From contig NZ_CP058278.1 in assembly GCF_013389455.1 (NCBI RefSeq), positions 2,170,001 to 2,234,000 on the forward strand: 64,000 nt of DNA, given 5' to 3'. The notes under the pieces were generated by a model. That model did no database searches. It worked only from the letters and a program-made list of their open reading frames with translations, and was not told the origin of the DNA. Below, piece after piece: positions 8,419-17,806 of the stretch (position 1 is its first letter; each line of letters opens with the position of its first letter). Origin of the DNA: Flavobacterium inviolabile (GTDB taxonomy: Bacteria; Bacteroidota; Bacteroidia; Flavobacteriales; Flavobacteriaceae). A program made the position numbers and the translations under genes.

Positions 8419-8555
8419 GAGATTTAAAAAAAGAAAAATAAATTAAAAAGCAAAAGTTATTATCATGTTTATATTAATGAGTAATTTTAATGAAATTTAA
8501 AAAAGCTTAATTTCAACATGGTTTAATGGAGCTTCCAAACAAATAAATTATAAAA

Positions 8556-9194
8556 ATGAAAGCACATACAGCAGAAACACAGGCAACGATTACCCCTTAT
8601 AAAGCATTAGCATTTCTTAAAGAAGGGAACGCGCGATTTGTAAGCAATTTAAAAGTTAACAGAAATCTTTTAGAGCAGGTTAACGACACAAAAGACGGTC
8701 AGTTTCCATTTGCAATAGTTTTAAGCTGTATCGACAGCAGAACGTCGGCAGAGTTAATCTTCGATCAGGGATTAGGGGACATTTTCAGCGCGAGAATTGC
8801 CGGAAACATCTTAAATGAAGACATTCTGGGTAGTATGGAATATGCCTGTAAAGTAGCCGGAACCAAATTGATCGTGGTATTGGGCCACAGCAAATGCGGT
8901 GCTATTAAAGGAGCATGTGAAGGAGCGAAGTTAGGACACCTTACTAACCTTTTAAGTAAAGTACAACCATCTGTTGATGAAGTAAAAGCAGAGATGCCGG
9001 GTGTTGCAACAAACGATCCGGGGCTTGTAGCTGCCGTGGCACAACACAATGTAATTCATACTATGGATGAAATTCTGGATAGAAGCGAGGTTTTGAAAGA
9101 TCTTTTCGAATCCGGACAAATTGGAATTGCCGGCGGTTATTATGACATTGAAACCGGAGAAGTTCAGTTCATGAAAGAAATTTTACACGATTAG
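8556..9194 (+). CDS. Beta-carbonic anhydrase (first copy)
   Basis: A 212-residue beta-class carbonic anhydrase that interconverts CO2 and bicarbonate. Zinc ligands and the catalytic dyad are clear: C58-x-D60-x-R62 (SCIDSRTSAE) and H111-x-x-C114 (VLGHSKCGAIKGA). It carries a longer N-terminal helix and belongs to the clade seen beside SulP transporters. It lies 137 bp after the transporter and 39 bp before the second carbonic anhydrase, so the three probably form one functional module. It has no signal peptide and should be cytoplasmic. Confidence 0.92.
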   Translation: MKAHTAETQATITPYKALAFLKEGNARFVSNLKVNRNLLEQVNDTKDGQFPFAIVLSCIDSRTSAELIFDQGLGDIFSARIAGNILNEDILGSMEYACKVAGTKLIVVLGHSKCGAIKGACEGAKLGHLTNLLSKVQPSVDEVKAEMPGVATNDPGLVAAVAQHNVIHTMDEILDRSEVLKDLFESGQIGIAGGYYDIETGEVQFMKEILHD

Positions 9195-9233
9195 TAAACA
9201 ACTGATGACTCAGTCCAAAACAGACAAATCCTG

Positions 9234-9869
9234 ATGAGCGAATTTTATCGGAAATTAATAGAGAATAACAAAAAATGGGTTGAATCCAAACTGAGCAACA
9301 ACCCGGACTATTTTGTTCGTTTATCAAAAAGCCAGAATCCGCCATTGTTATGGATTGGCTGTTCTGACAGCCGCGTTCCGGCCAACGAGATTATTGGGGC
9401 CGAACCGGGCGAAGTTTTTGTACACCGGAACATTGCAAACATGGTTGTCCATTCGGATATGAACATGTTAAGCGTACTGGACTATGCCGTGAATATCTTA
9501 AAAGTAAAACACGTTATTGTTTGCGGACATTATGGCTGTGGCGGCGTAAAAGCAGCCATGTCTAACGATTCTGTCGGTATTATCGATAACTGGATCCGGC
9601 ATATAAAAGACGTTTATCGTTTTCATAAAGAAGAACTGGATGCTATTGAAGATGAAAACGAAAGGTTTAACCGTTTCATAGAATTGAACGTTACCGAACA
9701 GGTATATGACTTAGCCAAAACATCTATTGTTCAGACCGCCTGGAAAAACGACCAGGAACTGCACATACACGGATGGGTTTACGGACTGAAATCGGGGTAT
9801 ATAACCGATTTAAAGGTAAACCTGAGTTCGAATGAAGATCTGGATGAAGTCTACCAGTTAAAATTATAA
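9234..9869 (+). CDS. can: Beta-carbonic anhydrase (second copy)
   Basis: A 211-residue beta-carbonic anhydrase close to the E. coli Can type. Ligands are C43-x-D45-x-R47 (WIGCSDSRVPANEI) and H99-x-x-C102 (VCGHYGCGGVKAA). It differs clearly from the neighbouring copy, so the pair is not a recent duplication but two subfamilies kept side by side. Together with SulP it could supply bicarbonate for carboxylases or for fatty-acid, arginine and pyrimidine synthesis at ambient CO2. A strong terminator follows, closing the transcription unit. Confidence 0.93.
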   Translation: MSEFYRKLIENNKKWVESKLSNNPDYFVRLSKSQNPPLLWIGCSDSRVPANEIIGAEPGEVFVHRNIANMVVHSDMNMLSVLDYAVNILKVKHVIVCGHYGCGGVKAAMSNDSVGIIDNWIRHIKDVYRFHKEELDAIEDENERFNRFIELNVTEQVYDLAKTSIVQTAWKNDQELHIHGWVYGLKSGYITDLKVNLSSNEDLDEVYQLKL

Positions 9870-9874
9870 GCAAT

Positions 9875-9907
9875 AAAAAAAGTCCGCTAATCAGCGGACT
9901 TTTTATT
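9875..9907. terminator. Bidirectional terminator after can
   Basis: AGTCCGCT-aatc-AGCGGACT hairpin with A7 before and T5 after, serving can and the convergent LETM1-like gene. Confidence 0.88.
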
Positions 9908-11106
9908 TATTCGGTATCGAGATTTTCATTAAAAGCTGACGGAAGTAATTTTGGAATGAACTTAATCAGGATCGGCAGCAGCAACGTACCGCCCGGTAAC
10001 AGGAAAATTGTTAGCGACGGGATGGTTTTACAAATATCCAGCAGCTGCTTTTTCATTTTTTTCTTTTCCTTTGAATCCAGTTCCTTATGAGTGGATTTTG
10101 CCAAAAGCAGCATTAACTCACCGCTTTCGCTGATTTCCTTTAAAAGCCGGTTTTTATTACGTGTAATCAGTACGACCACATTTTGCGTTGCCTGGTCATA
10201 AAAATGCTTTACCGGATTGGAATACCGGAAATATGGAATCTCTTTCTGGTATTTTTTGATGAAATTATCAATAGCGGTAATGCTTTCCGTGGCATATTCC
10301 TTTTCAATTTTAAGCTGATCGGCCAGACTGTATAGAAAACGGGTTTCTGTTTCTTCCAGTATGTTATCGCTCCATAAAGCCATACCGGTGATATCCAGCA
10401 AATAGTTTTTTTCCAGGGCCGAAGAAAAATAGTCCAGTTCCAGCATTTGCAGATCCTGGATGCCTATTTTGGAAAATTTGGTAAACCGTACGGAAGATTC
10501 AAATAATTTGATCAGTAAATCGTCATAATTGGATTTGTTTGTTTTGGTGTTTAAAGCCAAAGCAACCAGGTTGACGATCGTTTCTTCCAGTTTTTTCAGG
10601 TAATTATTGGGAATTTCACCATGTATCAGGTACTGACGGAAAGCCAGCACATCGATAAACAGCAGCGCATTGGTAAGAATATGAGAAAAGTTCTTACTAA
10701 TGATGTTGTCATTAGTCTGAACTCTCTCATTGATTATTTTCTCTAATTCATTGCTGGGTGAGGCGCTCGGAAGCATCTTTTTGAGCAGGTTAAAACCTTC
10801 CGGATTCATCTGATTGTAAAAAGCAATGGCTTTTTCAATAAAATCCTTTGGTTCGCCGCTATGCGTTACCATGCCAAAAACGCCGTATAGTATGTTTAAT
10901 AAGGCTACTTTCGTAATCTCTTCGGAAGTCCAGCCTTTTGTACTAATGGGTTTGTCGGTTACAAAATCGACAACATGGCCGTAAATAAACCCCGTTTCCC
11001 TGATGTTGTTGTAAAACGCTTTCGAGTAGATAACGACAGGTAAAGGCAAAGGACTTTGCTTAATAAAAAACTTGTCTATCCAACCGTTAATCGAAGGGTT
11101 AATCAT
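9907..11106 (-). CDS. LETM1-related protein
   Basis: A 399-residue protein without a signal peptide. It is mostly helical, with a predicted membrane segment near the C-terminus; residues about 365-392 (LLPGGTLLLPILIKFIPKLL, then LPSAF) match the pore-flanking motif of LETM1 proteins, which exchange cations across the mitochondrial inner membrane. The Bacteroidota relatives are annotated as LETM1-related biofilm-associated proteins. A lysine-rich helix (SKEKKKMKKQLLD) precedes the membrane segment as in LETM1. A role in ion homeostasis is inference; transport has not been inferred from catalytic residues. Confidence 0.75.
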   Translation of the reverse strand: MINPSINGWIDKFFIKQSPLPLPVVIYSKAFYNNIRETGFIYGHVVDFVTDKPISTKGWTSEEITKVALLNILYGVFGMVTHSGEPKDFIEKAIAFYNQMNPEGFNLLKKMLPSASPSNELEKIINERVQTNDNIISKNFSHILTNALLFIDVLAFRQYLIHGEIPNNYLKKLEETIVNLVALALNTKTNKSNYDDLLIKLFESSVRFTKFSKIGIQDLQMLELDYFSSALEKNYLLDITGMALWSDNILEETETRFLYSLADQLKIEKEYATESITAIDNFIKKYQKEIPYFRYSNPVKHFYDQATQNVVVLITRNKNRLLKEISESGELMLLLAKSTHKELDSKEKKKMKKQLLDICKTIPSLTIFLLPGGTLLLPILIKFIPKLLPSAFNENLDTE

Positions 11107-11188
11107 TGCCGTGTATTATTCCGCAAAGCTATATTTTTTATTGCTCCCACAAAAATATGCAGGCAAGTTTTAAGAATATTATTGAAAC

Positions 11189-11713
11189 TTATCGGATGAT
11201 TGCAGAACAGGCAACACGTCCGCCGGCATTTCCTGTTGGCTGTGTTACAAAATCGTCTGAACCTTCATGTACGATGATGGCTTTTCCAAGAACATCTTTT
11301 GCAGGATCGCCGCAGCCAATACACCATTCGTTTGTGGACATGATGATTTTTCCGTTACCGTTACGGTCTGCCGGGAAGTTTCCAATGTCGCCTTTATGGT
11401 ATTCTGCAGAGCCCCATTTGCCGTGTTTTTTAAAAGTTGGATTCCAGTGTCCGCCGGCAGAAGTAGCATCGGCAGAAGAGCAATCTGCTTTTTCATGAAT
11501 GTGAATGGCATGAATACCCGGTTTTAGTCCTGCAATATTCGCTGTAAAGGTAACTACGCCGTCTTTTTCGCTAAAGGTAACCGTGCCGCTGGTTTTAGTA
11601 TTGCTTTTGGCCTCCAGGTTTATTTTCAGCTCGTTTGCTTTTGATGCTGTTTTGGTTTTACAGCCGGAAAACAACAGTGCCAGTCCGAAAGAAAGGAATA
11701 TGATTTTTTTCAT
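11189..11713 (-). CDS. sodC: Cu/Zn superoxide dismutase lipoprotein
   Basis: A 174-residue periplasmic Cu/Zn superoxide dismutase. The signal peptide ends in a lipobox with cysteine at residue 18 (LALLFSGC), so the enzyme is membrane-anchored. Metal ligands can be followed: H71 and H73 in HAIHIHEKADC, H89 in GGHWNP, H97 and H106 in the zinc loop, and H149 near VHEGSDD; C78 and C169 would form the usual disulfide. The active-site arginine is in GGRVACSAI. It removes superoxide outside the inner membrane. The gene is separate from its neighbours, with the fatty-acid operon terminator upstream of it. Confidence 0.93.
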   Translation of the reverse strand: MKKIIFLSFGLALLFSGCKTKTASKANELKINLEAKSNTKTSGTVTFSEKDGVVTFTANIAGLKPGIHAIHIHEKADCSSADATSAGGHWNPTFKKHGKWGSAEYHKGDIGNFPADRNGNGKIIMSTNEWCIGCGDPAKDVLGKAIIVHEGSDDFVTQPTGNAGGRVACSAIIR

Positions 11714-11769
11714 GATATTTTGTTTTTATCAAATTTACGGAAATTAAAGGGGCCATGTAAGATAAATAA

Positions 11770-11808
11770 TTAAAAAAACCGCTTTACAAAATGCAAAGCG
11801 GCTTTTTT
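11770..11808 (-). terminator. Terminator of the beta-oxidation cluster
   Basis: CCGCTTT-acaaaatgc-AAAGCGG hairpin with a T7 tract on the minus strand, just downstream of the acyl-CoA dehydrogenase stop. Confidence 0.82.
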
Positions 11809-11841
11809 CAAACAAACTAAACCAAAATAATTATTGCGTTA

Positions 11842-13632
11842 TTAATAACAGTAATGGTTCTCTTTTATTAATTTATCCGCAATAATTTCTCTCAATGCCA
11901 CTACATTAGGCACATTTACATATTTTGTAAAACGACGTAATCCCATTAACATCATGCGTTGTTCGTCGCCTTCGGCAAAAGAAGCAATTCCTTCTTTTCC
12001 TTTCAGCGTGATAGTGTCTACCGCATGGTATAAATACAATTGCGCCATTGCGATTTGCTCTTTAACGTTTTCAGCACCATTGGCTTTAGCCGATTTTTCG
12101 GTTCTCAGGATCGCACTTTCCGCTACATAGATTTCGATTAACATATCGGCAGCAGCCATTAATAATTGCTGGTGTTTGTCTAAATCCGGTCCGTATTTCT
12201 GAACCGCACTACCGGCAACCATTAAGAATGCTTTTTTCAATTTGCCGATGATCTCTTTTTCTTCGGCAAACAATTCGGAATAATCCGGTGTGTCGAAAGA
12301 TGGGATTCCCATTAATTCTTCGGCTACTTTCATGGCAGGTCCTAAAAGGTCAACATGTCCTTTCATTGCTTTTTTAATCAGCATTCCCACAGAAAGCATA
12401 CGGTTGATCTCGTTGGTTCCTTCATAAATCCGGGCAATTCGGGCATCTCTCCAGGCACTTTCCATAGGGGTGTCTTCTGAGAAGCCCATTCCACCAAAAA
12501 TCTGGATTCCTTCGTCCGAACAGTTTTGCATGTCTTCCGAAACGGCCACTTTAAGGATGGAACATTCAATAGCGAATTCTTCCACACCTTTTAATTCGGC
12601 TTCCTGATGCGAGGCGCCTTCTGCAATACGGGCATTAATTCTGTCTTCTATGCTTTTTGCAGCACGGTAAGAAGCGCTTTCCCCTGCATAGCAGGAAGTT
12701 GCCATTTCTGCCAGTTTGGAACGGATAGCACCGAAATTGGCAATTGGTGTATTAAACTGAATTCTTTCGTTGGCATATTTTACAGCTCCGGAGATCGTTC
12801 TGCGTTGTGCATCCAAACAGGCAGCCGCCAGTTTGATACGGCCTACGTTCAGGGCATTCATCGCGATTTTAAATCCTTCACCACGGCCAGCCAGCATATT
12901 TTCTACCGGAACTACCGTATCATTAAAAAATACCTGACGGGTAGAAGAGGAGCGAATACCTAATTTGTGTTCTTCTTCTCCTAACGTAATACCGTTACCC
13001 GGAACATTTTCTACAATAAATCCGGTGATGTTTTTATCATCTTCAATACGGGCAAAAACGATGAATACGCTGCAGAATCCTGCATTGGAAATCCACATTT
13101 TCTGACCGGTAATTTTATAGCTTTTACCGTCTTCCGATAAAACAGCTTTGGTTTTTCCGGAATTAGCATCCGATCCGGCTCCCGGCTCTGTCAGACAGTA
13201 AGCACCAAACCATTCTCCGCTGGCTAATTTCGGAACGTATTTTTTCTTTTGTTCTTCCGTACCGTATAATGTAATCGGCATGGTTCCGATCCCGGTATGG
13301 GCACCAAATGCGGTAGAGAAAGATCCGGTAGCTCCGGAAATATAGTCACAAACCAGCATGGTCGATACAAATCCCATTTCCAGTCCGCCGTAAGCCTCCG
13401 GAACAGCAACCCCTAAAAGTCCCAGTTCACCGGCTTTTCTCATGCATTCTTCTGTGAAGGCATAATCTTTTTTCTCAAAACGGTCTTTGTTAGGCCATAA
13501 TTCTTTATCAACAAACTCTTTTACTGAGTCACGCATCATTAACTGCTCTTCTGAGAAATCCTCAGGAGTGAAGATGTCTTCACTTTTTGTTTCTTTTACA
13601 AGGAATTGACCTCCTCTTGTTATGTTTTCCAT
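11842..13632 (-). CDS. Acyl-CoA dehydrogenase, long-chain type
   Basis: A 596-residue FAD-dependent acyl-CoA dehydrogenase, the first oxidative step of beta-oxidation. The usual domains appear in order: N-terminal helical domain, FAD/substrate beta domain (AYCLTEPGAGSDANSG), and C-terminal helical domain with the catalytic glutamate in RIYEGTNEINR. A C-terminal extension of about 150 residues places it with VLCAD/ACAD9-like enzymes, which prefer long chains. It is the last gene of the marR-fadB-thiolase cluster and ends at a terminator. An electron-transfer flavoprotein partner is not encoded in this window. Confidence 0.92.
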   Translation of the reverse strand: MENITRGGQFLVKETKSEDIFTPEDFSEEQLMMRDSVKEFVDKELWPNKDRFEKKDYAFTEECMRKAGELGLLGVAVPEAYGGLEMGFVSTMLVCDYISGATGSFSTAFGAHTGIGTMPITLYGTEEQKKKYVPKLASGEWFGAYCLTEPGAGSDANSGKTKAVLSEDGKSYKITGQKMWISNAGFCSVFIVFARIEDDKNITGFIVENVPGNGITLGEEEHKLGIRSSSTRQVFFNDTVVPVENMLAGRGEGFKIAMNALNVGRIKLAAACLDAQRRTISGAVKYANERIQFNTPIANFGAIRSKLAEMATSCYAGESASYRAAKSIEDRINARIAEGASHQEAELKGVEEFAIECSILKVAVSEDMQNCSDEGIQIFGGMGFSEDTPMESAWRDARIARIYEGTNEINRMLSVGMLIKKAMKGHVDLLGPAMKVAEELMGIPSFDTPDYSELFAEEKEIIGKLKKAFLMVAGSAVQKYGPDLDKHQQLLMAAADMLIEIYVAESAILRTEKSAKANGAENVKEQIAMAQLYLYHAVDTITLKGKEGIASFAEGDEQRMMLMGLRRFTKYVNVPNVVALREIIADKLIKENHYCY

Positions 13633-13678
13633 TTTTAATTGATTTTTTGATAAAAGATGAAAGAGTAAAGAAGCAGGA

Positions 13679-14032
13679 CTAACGGCCTAACTTGTTTATG
13701 AATCCCGAAGTCATCTTTTGAAATTCGATAATTTTATTTTCTATTGTTATAGCTGATTCCTCAGAAATATATTGGTTTTGAAGCGCGATTAATAACTGCG
13801 TCTGTAATTCATAGGACGAGCCTAAACTAATGTCCAGAAAATGTTGAAAATGTTTACTTCCCCGACTTGACCCTTCTGCTATATTTGATGGCATAGAAAC
13901 AGAACATCTATTCATTTGACTTATGAGACCATATACTTCAGTTTTTGGAAAGGTTTTGCATGCCTTATGAATATCGGCGGCAATTTCCATGGCTAAAGTC
14001 CATATTTTTAAATTTTTAAAGTTATGTCTCAT
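13679..14032 (-). CDS. Four-helix bundle protein (23S rRNA intervening-sequence type)
   Basis: A 117-residue protein of the four-helix bundle family first found as ORFs within 23S rRNA intervening sequences. Motifs include FKNLKIWTLAMEIA at the start, YGLISQMNRCSVSMPSNIAE and EGSSRGS, then SSYELQTQL. Family structures are pentameric bundles with a basic surface; the role is unknown. In Bacteroidota it is scattered at many loci. Here it lies between thiolase and acyl-CoA dehydrogenase within a metabolic cluster, where it has no evident job, so it looks like a mobile cassette that has landed in the operon. The start at 14032 gives the standard N-terminus. Confidence 0.88.
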   Translation of the reverse strand: MRHNFKNLKIWTLAMEIAADIHKACKTFPKTEVYGLISQMNRCSVSMPSNIAEGSSRGSKHFQHFLDISLGSSYELQTQLLIALQNQYISEESAITIENKIIEFQKMTSGFINKLGR

Positions 14033-14072
14033 AACTCTTTTTTCTTTCTTCTTTCTTCTCTCTCCTCAAATA

Positions 14073-15254
14073 CTAAAGCAATTCATATATTCCGGCTGCG
14101 CCCTGACCGGTTCCAACACACATGGTAACCATACCGTATTTGTTTCCGCGGCGTTTCATTTCATCAAAAAGCTGAACCGATAGTTTTGCTCCCGTACATC
14201 CCAGCGGGTGGCCTAAAGCAATGGCACCACCATTTACATTGATGATATCCGGGTTAAGGTCTAATTCGCGAATAACTGCCAAACTTTGTGCTGCAAAGGC
14301 TTCGTTTAATTCGATTAATTCAATATCAGACTGTTTTAAACCGGCTTGTTTCAGGGCTTTCGGAATGGCTTTAACCGGACCGATACCCATAATTCTTGGT
14401 TCCACACCGGCAGCAGCATAGTTTACTAATCTTGCGATGGGCTCCAGGTTTAATTCCTTTACCATTTCTTCAGACATTACCAGAACAAATGCGGCACCGT
14501 CGCTCATCTGGGAAGAGTTACCGGCTGTAACGCTACCGTCAGCAGCAAAAACAGGTTTTAATTTCCCTAAAGCTTCTTTTGAAGTATCGGCTCTTGGTCC
14601 TTCGTCTTTATTGACAACATAGGATTTTGCAGCCTTTTTGCCTTTTTCATCAATATATACCTGTTCTACAGTGATCGGAACGATTTGTTGGTCAAATTTT
14701 CCGTCAATCTGAGCTTTTAATGCTTTTTGATGGGAATTATAAGAGAACTCATCCTGGTCTTCACGGGAAACGTTGAATTGTTTTGCAACGGCTTCCGCTG
14801 TTAGTCCCATTCCCCAGTAATAATCTTCATGACCGGCTGCTGCAATTTTATAATCCGGTGTAGGTTTGTAACCACCCATCGGGATATAACTCATGCTCTC
14901 TGCGCCACCGGCAATAATACAGTCGGCCATTCCGGCCTGGATTTTTGCGGTTGCCATACCAATGGTTTCAATTCCGGATGCGCAATAACGGTTTACAGTT
15001 ACACCGGGAACATCTTCGATCTTTAATCCCATCAAGGAAATCAGACGTCCTACGTTTAATCCCTGTTCTGCTTCCGGCATGGCATTTCCTACCATAACGT
15101 CGTCAATACGGGTTTTGTCGAAGTCCGGCAGTTCCTTCATCATGTATTCTATGGTTTCGGCAGCTAACTCGTCCGGTCTTTTAAATCGGAACACTCCTTT
15201 TGGTGCTTTACCAACGGCTGTTCTGTATGCTTTTACTATATAGGCTGTTTTCAT
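14073..15254 (-). CDS. fadA: Acetyl-CoA C-acyltransferase (3-ketoacyl-CoA thiolase)
   Basis: A 393-residue thiolase that cleaves 3-ketoacyl-CoA with CoA, releasing acetyl-CoA. The nucleophilic cysteine is C91 in [13 protein letters not shown]; the second site is seen as [16 protein letters not shown] and the C-terminal acid/base cysteine in [14 protein letters not shown]. Length and motifs fit degradative thiolases. It is downstream of the fused hydratase/dehydrogenase gene by about 80 bp on the same strand, so the two probably form the trifunctional beta-oxidation complex. It could also act in acetoacetyl-CoA synthesis, but the context argues for degradation. Confidence 0.9.
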   Translation of the reverse strand: MKTAYIVKAYRTAVGKAPKGVFRFKRPDELAAETIEYMMKELPDFDKTRIDDVMVGNAMPEAEQGLNVGRLISLMGLKIEDVPGVTVNRYCASGIETIGMATAKIQAGMADCIIAGGAESMSYIPMGGYKPTPDYKIAAAGHEDYYWGMGLTAEAVAKQFNVSREDQDEFSYNSHQKALKAQIDGKFDQQIVPITVEQVYIDEKGKKAAKSYVVNKDEGPRADTSKEALGKLKPVFAADGSVTAGNSSQMSDGAAFVLVMSEEMVKELNLEPIARLVNYAAAGVEPRIMGIGPVKAIPKALKQAGLKQSDIELIELNEAFAAQSLAVIRELDLNPDIINVNGGAIALGHPLGCTGAKLSVQLFDEMKRRGNKYGMVTMCVGTGQGAAGIYELL

Positions 15255-15337
15255 TGTTTTTGTTTTAGATGAATGAAGTAAGTGAAAAGATAAAGGAACG
15301 GGCCGATTTCTTTTTGCTGACTTCTAATTCCTTTTGT

Positions 15338-17728
15338 CTAATTTCTAAGTGGTTTTCCTTTCGTTAACATAAACTGGATACGTTCCAGTGTTTTTCTTTC
15401 TGCACATAGTGATAGGAAAGCTTCTCTTTCTAAATCCAACAGGTATTGTTCGCTTACTAATGTCGGTTCCGATAAATCTCCTCCGGCCATTACGTAAGCC
15501 AGTTTGTTTGCAATTTTCTTATCGTGCTCGGAGATATAGTGTCCGGCTTCCATACTGTCGGTTCCTACTAAGAACATTCCCAGGGCTTGTTTGCCCAGTA
15601 CTTTGATGTCTTTTCGTTTTACCGGTTGGGTATAACCGGCTTCGGCCAATAATAAAGCGTGTTTTTTAGCTTCGGCCAACTGACGGTCTTTGTTGACTAC
15701 TACGACATCTTTTCCTTTCTGAAGAATTCCGAAGTCGAAAGCCTCATAAGCGGAAGTCGCTACTTTTGCCATACCGATGTTCAGGAAGTACTCCTGAAGT
15801 ACGTTTAGTTCCACATCATTTTTGCGGAAAGTATCGGAAGCTCGTAAAGCCATTTCTTTAGAACCACCGCCGCCAGGGATAACCCCGACACCAAATTCTA
15901 CTAATCCGATATAGGTTTCGGCAGCAGCAACCACTTTATCGGCATGCATGCTCATTTCGCATCCGCCGCCCAAAGTCATTCCGTGCGGAGCCACTACTAC
16001 CGGAATTCCGGAGTAACGCACGCGCATCATAGTATCCTGAAAGGCTTTGATAGCCATATTCAGTTCGTCATATTCCTGTTCTACCGCCATCATGAAGATC
16101 ATGGCTAAATTAGCGCCTACAGAGAAATTAGGAGCCTGGTTGCCAATAACCAATCCGGAGTATTCTTTTTCGGCCAGGTCAATAGCTTTATTGATTCCCT
16201 GGATAACACCACCGCCAATGGAGTTCATTTTGGACTGGAATTCCACATTGATAATTCCGTCTCCCAAATCCTGAATGATGGATTCGCTGTTACTCCATAT
16301 TTTTTTGCTTTCGCGGATGTTGTTTAAGATGATAAAGGCATCCTGTCCCGGTACTTTGGTTTGGGATCTGGAAGCAATATTGTAATAATGTGTTGTGCCT
16401 TCTTTTACCGTGTAGAAACTTTTGTTTCCGGAAGCAAGCATATCATTTACCCAGGCCGCCGGCGTTAATCCTTCGGCTTTTAGTAATTCGATACCTTTTT
16501 CAACGCCTACGGCATCCCAGATTTCGAAAGGACCGTTATCCCATCCGAAACCGGCTTTCATGGCATCGTCTATTTTATATAAATCGTCTGAAATTTCAGG
16601 GATTCTGTTGGATACATAGGCAAACATGGCGGCAAAGCTTTTTCGGTAAAATTCACCGGCTTTATCGGTTCCTTTTACCAGTACTTTAAACCGGTCAATG
16701 GGTTTGTCTATTGTTTTGGTTAATTCTAAAGTTGCGAAAGAAGCTTTTTTAGCGGCTCTGTATTCTAAAGTATCCAGGTCTAAAGACAGGATGTCTTTGT
16801 CTACTTTTTTATAGAAACCCTGTCCCGTTTTACTTCCCAGCCAGTTGTTGGTCATCATGGTATTGATGAAATCCGGAAGTTTGAATAAGTCATGTGCTTC
16901 GTCATTCGGACAGTTTTCATACAAACCGTTGGCTACGTGAACCAGGGTGTCCAGACCAACCACATCGACGGTACGGAAAGTAGCCGATTTTGGTCGTCCG
17001 ATTACTGGTCCGGTTAGTTTGTCTACTTCTTCTATTGTTAATCCCATTTCCTTTACCAGGTGGAAAAGGCTCATAATTCCGAAAATTCCGATACGGTTTC
17101 CGATAAATGCAGGGGTGTCTTTGGCTACTACGGATGTTTTTCCTAAGAATTTTTCACCGTAGTTATTTAAAAAGTCCAGTACTTCCGTTGTTGTTTGCGG
17201 ACCAGGAATGATTTCGAATAATTTTAAGTAACGTGCCGGATTAAAGAAGTGGGTGCCGCAGAAGTGTTTCTGGAAATCTTCACTGCGTCCTTCACTCATG
17301 AATTTAATTGGAATACCGGAAGTGTTTGAAGTAATTAAAGTACCCGGTTTTCTGAAGTTTTCAATTTGTTCGAATACTTTTTGTTTGATGTCCAAACGTT
17401 CTACTACAACTTCAATGATCCAGTCGACATCTTTGATTTTGGATAGATCATCTTCCATATTTCCGGTCGTAATACGGCTGGCGAATTTCTGATCGTAAAT
17501 AGGAGAGGGCTTTGATTTTAAAGAGTTGGCTAAATGTTCGTTTACAATTCTGTTGCGAACAATTTTACTCTCTAATGTTAATCCTTTTTTTTGTTCAGCG
17601 TCGGTTAGTTCTCTCGGAACGATATCGAGAAGCAATACTTCTACACCGATATTGGCAAAATGGCAGGCAATTCCAGAACCCATGATACCCGATCCAATAA
17701 CCGCTACTTTTTTGATTAGTCGTTTCAT
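15338..17728 (-). CDS. 3-hydroxyacyl-CoA dehydrogenase / enoyl-CoA hydratase fusion
   Basis: A 796-residue bifunctional beta-oxidation enzyme. The ATG at 17728 is preferred to an upstream TTG at 17740. Order of domains: an NAD-binding dehydrogenase (VAVIGSGIMGSGIACHFA near the start; GTHFFNPARYLKLFEIIP), the dehydrogenase C-terminal domain, then an enoyl-CoA hydratase/crotonase domain (oxyanion region GMTLGGGCEMSMHAD and FGVGVIPGGGGSKEM). This order is the reverse of E. coli FadB and matches Bacillus FadN-type proteins. It would hydrate enoyl-CoA and oxidise the hydroxyacyl-CoA. It follows marR across an intergenic inverted repeat. Confidence 0.9.
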   Translation of the reverse strand: MKRLIKKVAVIGSGIMGSGIACHFANIGVEVLLLDIVPRELTDAEQKKGLTLESKIVRNRIVNEHLANSLKSKPSPIYDQKFASRITTGNMEDDLSKIKDVDWIIEVVVERLDIKQKVFEQIENFRKPGTLITSNTSGIPIKFMSEGRSEDFQKHFCGTHFFNPARYLKLFEIIPGPQTTTEVLDFLNNYGEKFLGKTSVVAKDTPAFIGNRIGIFGIMSLFHLVKEMGLTIEEVDKLTGPVIGRPKSATFRTVDVVGLDTLVHVANGLYENCPNDEAHDLFKLPDFINTMMTNNWLGSKTGQGFYKKVDKDILSLDLDTLEYRAAKKASFATLELTKTIDKPIDRFKVLVKGTDKAGEFYRKSFAAMFAYVSNRIPEISDDLYKIDDAMKAGFGWDNGPFEIWDAVGVEKGIELLKAEGLTPAAWVNDMLASGNKSFYTVKEGTTHYYNIASRSQTKVPGQDAFIILNNIRESKKIWSNSESIIQDLGDGIINVEFQSKMNSIGGGVIQGINKAIDLAEKEYSGLVIGNQAPNFSVGANLAMIFMMAVEQEYDELNMAIKAFQDTMMRVRYSGIPVVVAPHGMTLGGGCEMSMHADKVVAAAETYIGLVEFGVGVIPGGGGSKEMALRASDTFRKNDVELNVLQEYFLNIGMAKVATSAYEAFDFGILQKGKDVVVVNKDRQLAEAKKHALLLAEAGYTQPVKRKDIKVLGKQALGMFLVGTDSMEAGHYISEHDKKIANKLAYVMAGGDLSEPTLVSEQYLLDLEREAFLSLCAERKTLERIQFMLTKGKPLRN

Positions 17729-17756
17729 TTGTGTTTTCAATTTTCTTTGTTTGCCT

Positions 17757-17793
17757 GACTGCCTGCCGGTAACTATATTACGGGCAGGCAGTC
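17757..17793. repeat. GC-rich inverted repeat (REP-like) between marR and fadB-like gene
   Basis: Arms of 16 bases (17757-17772 and 17778-17793, GACTGCCTGCC core) pair with one mismatch around a five-base loop. It stands out from the AT-rich surroundings. No T-tract follows on either strand, so it is not a normal terminator. It could be a REP-type element or an mRNA stabiliser/attenuator inside the marR-fad transcript. Confidence 0.75.
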
Positions 17794-17806
17794 AATTATT
17801 GTACTA

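Noticed and set aside
17757..17793. Inverted repeat as a marR terminator
   Set aside because: No T-tract on either strand; listed as a REP-like repeat.
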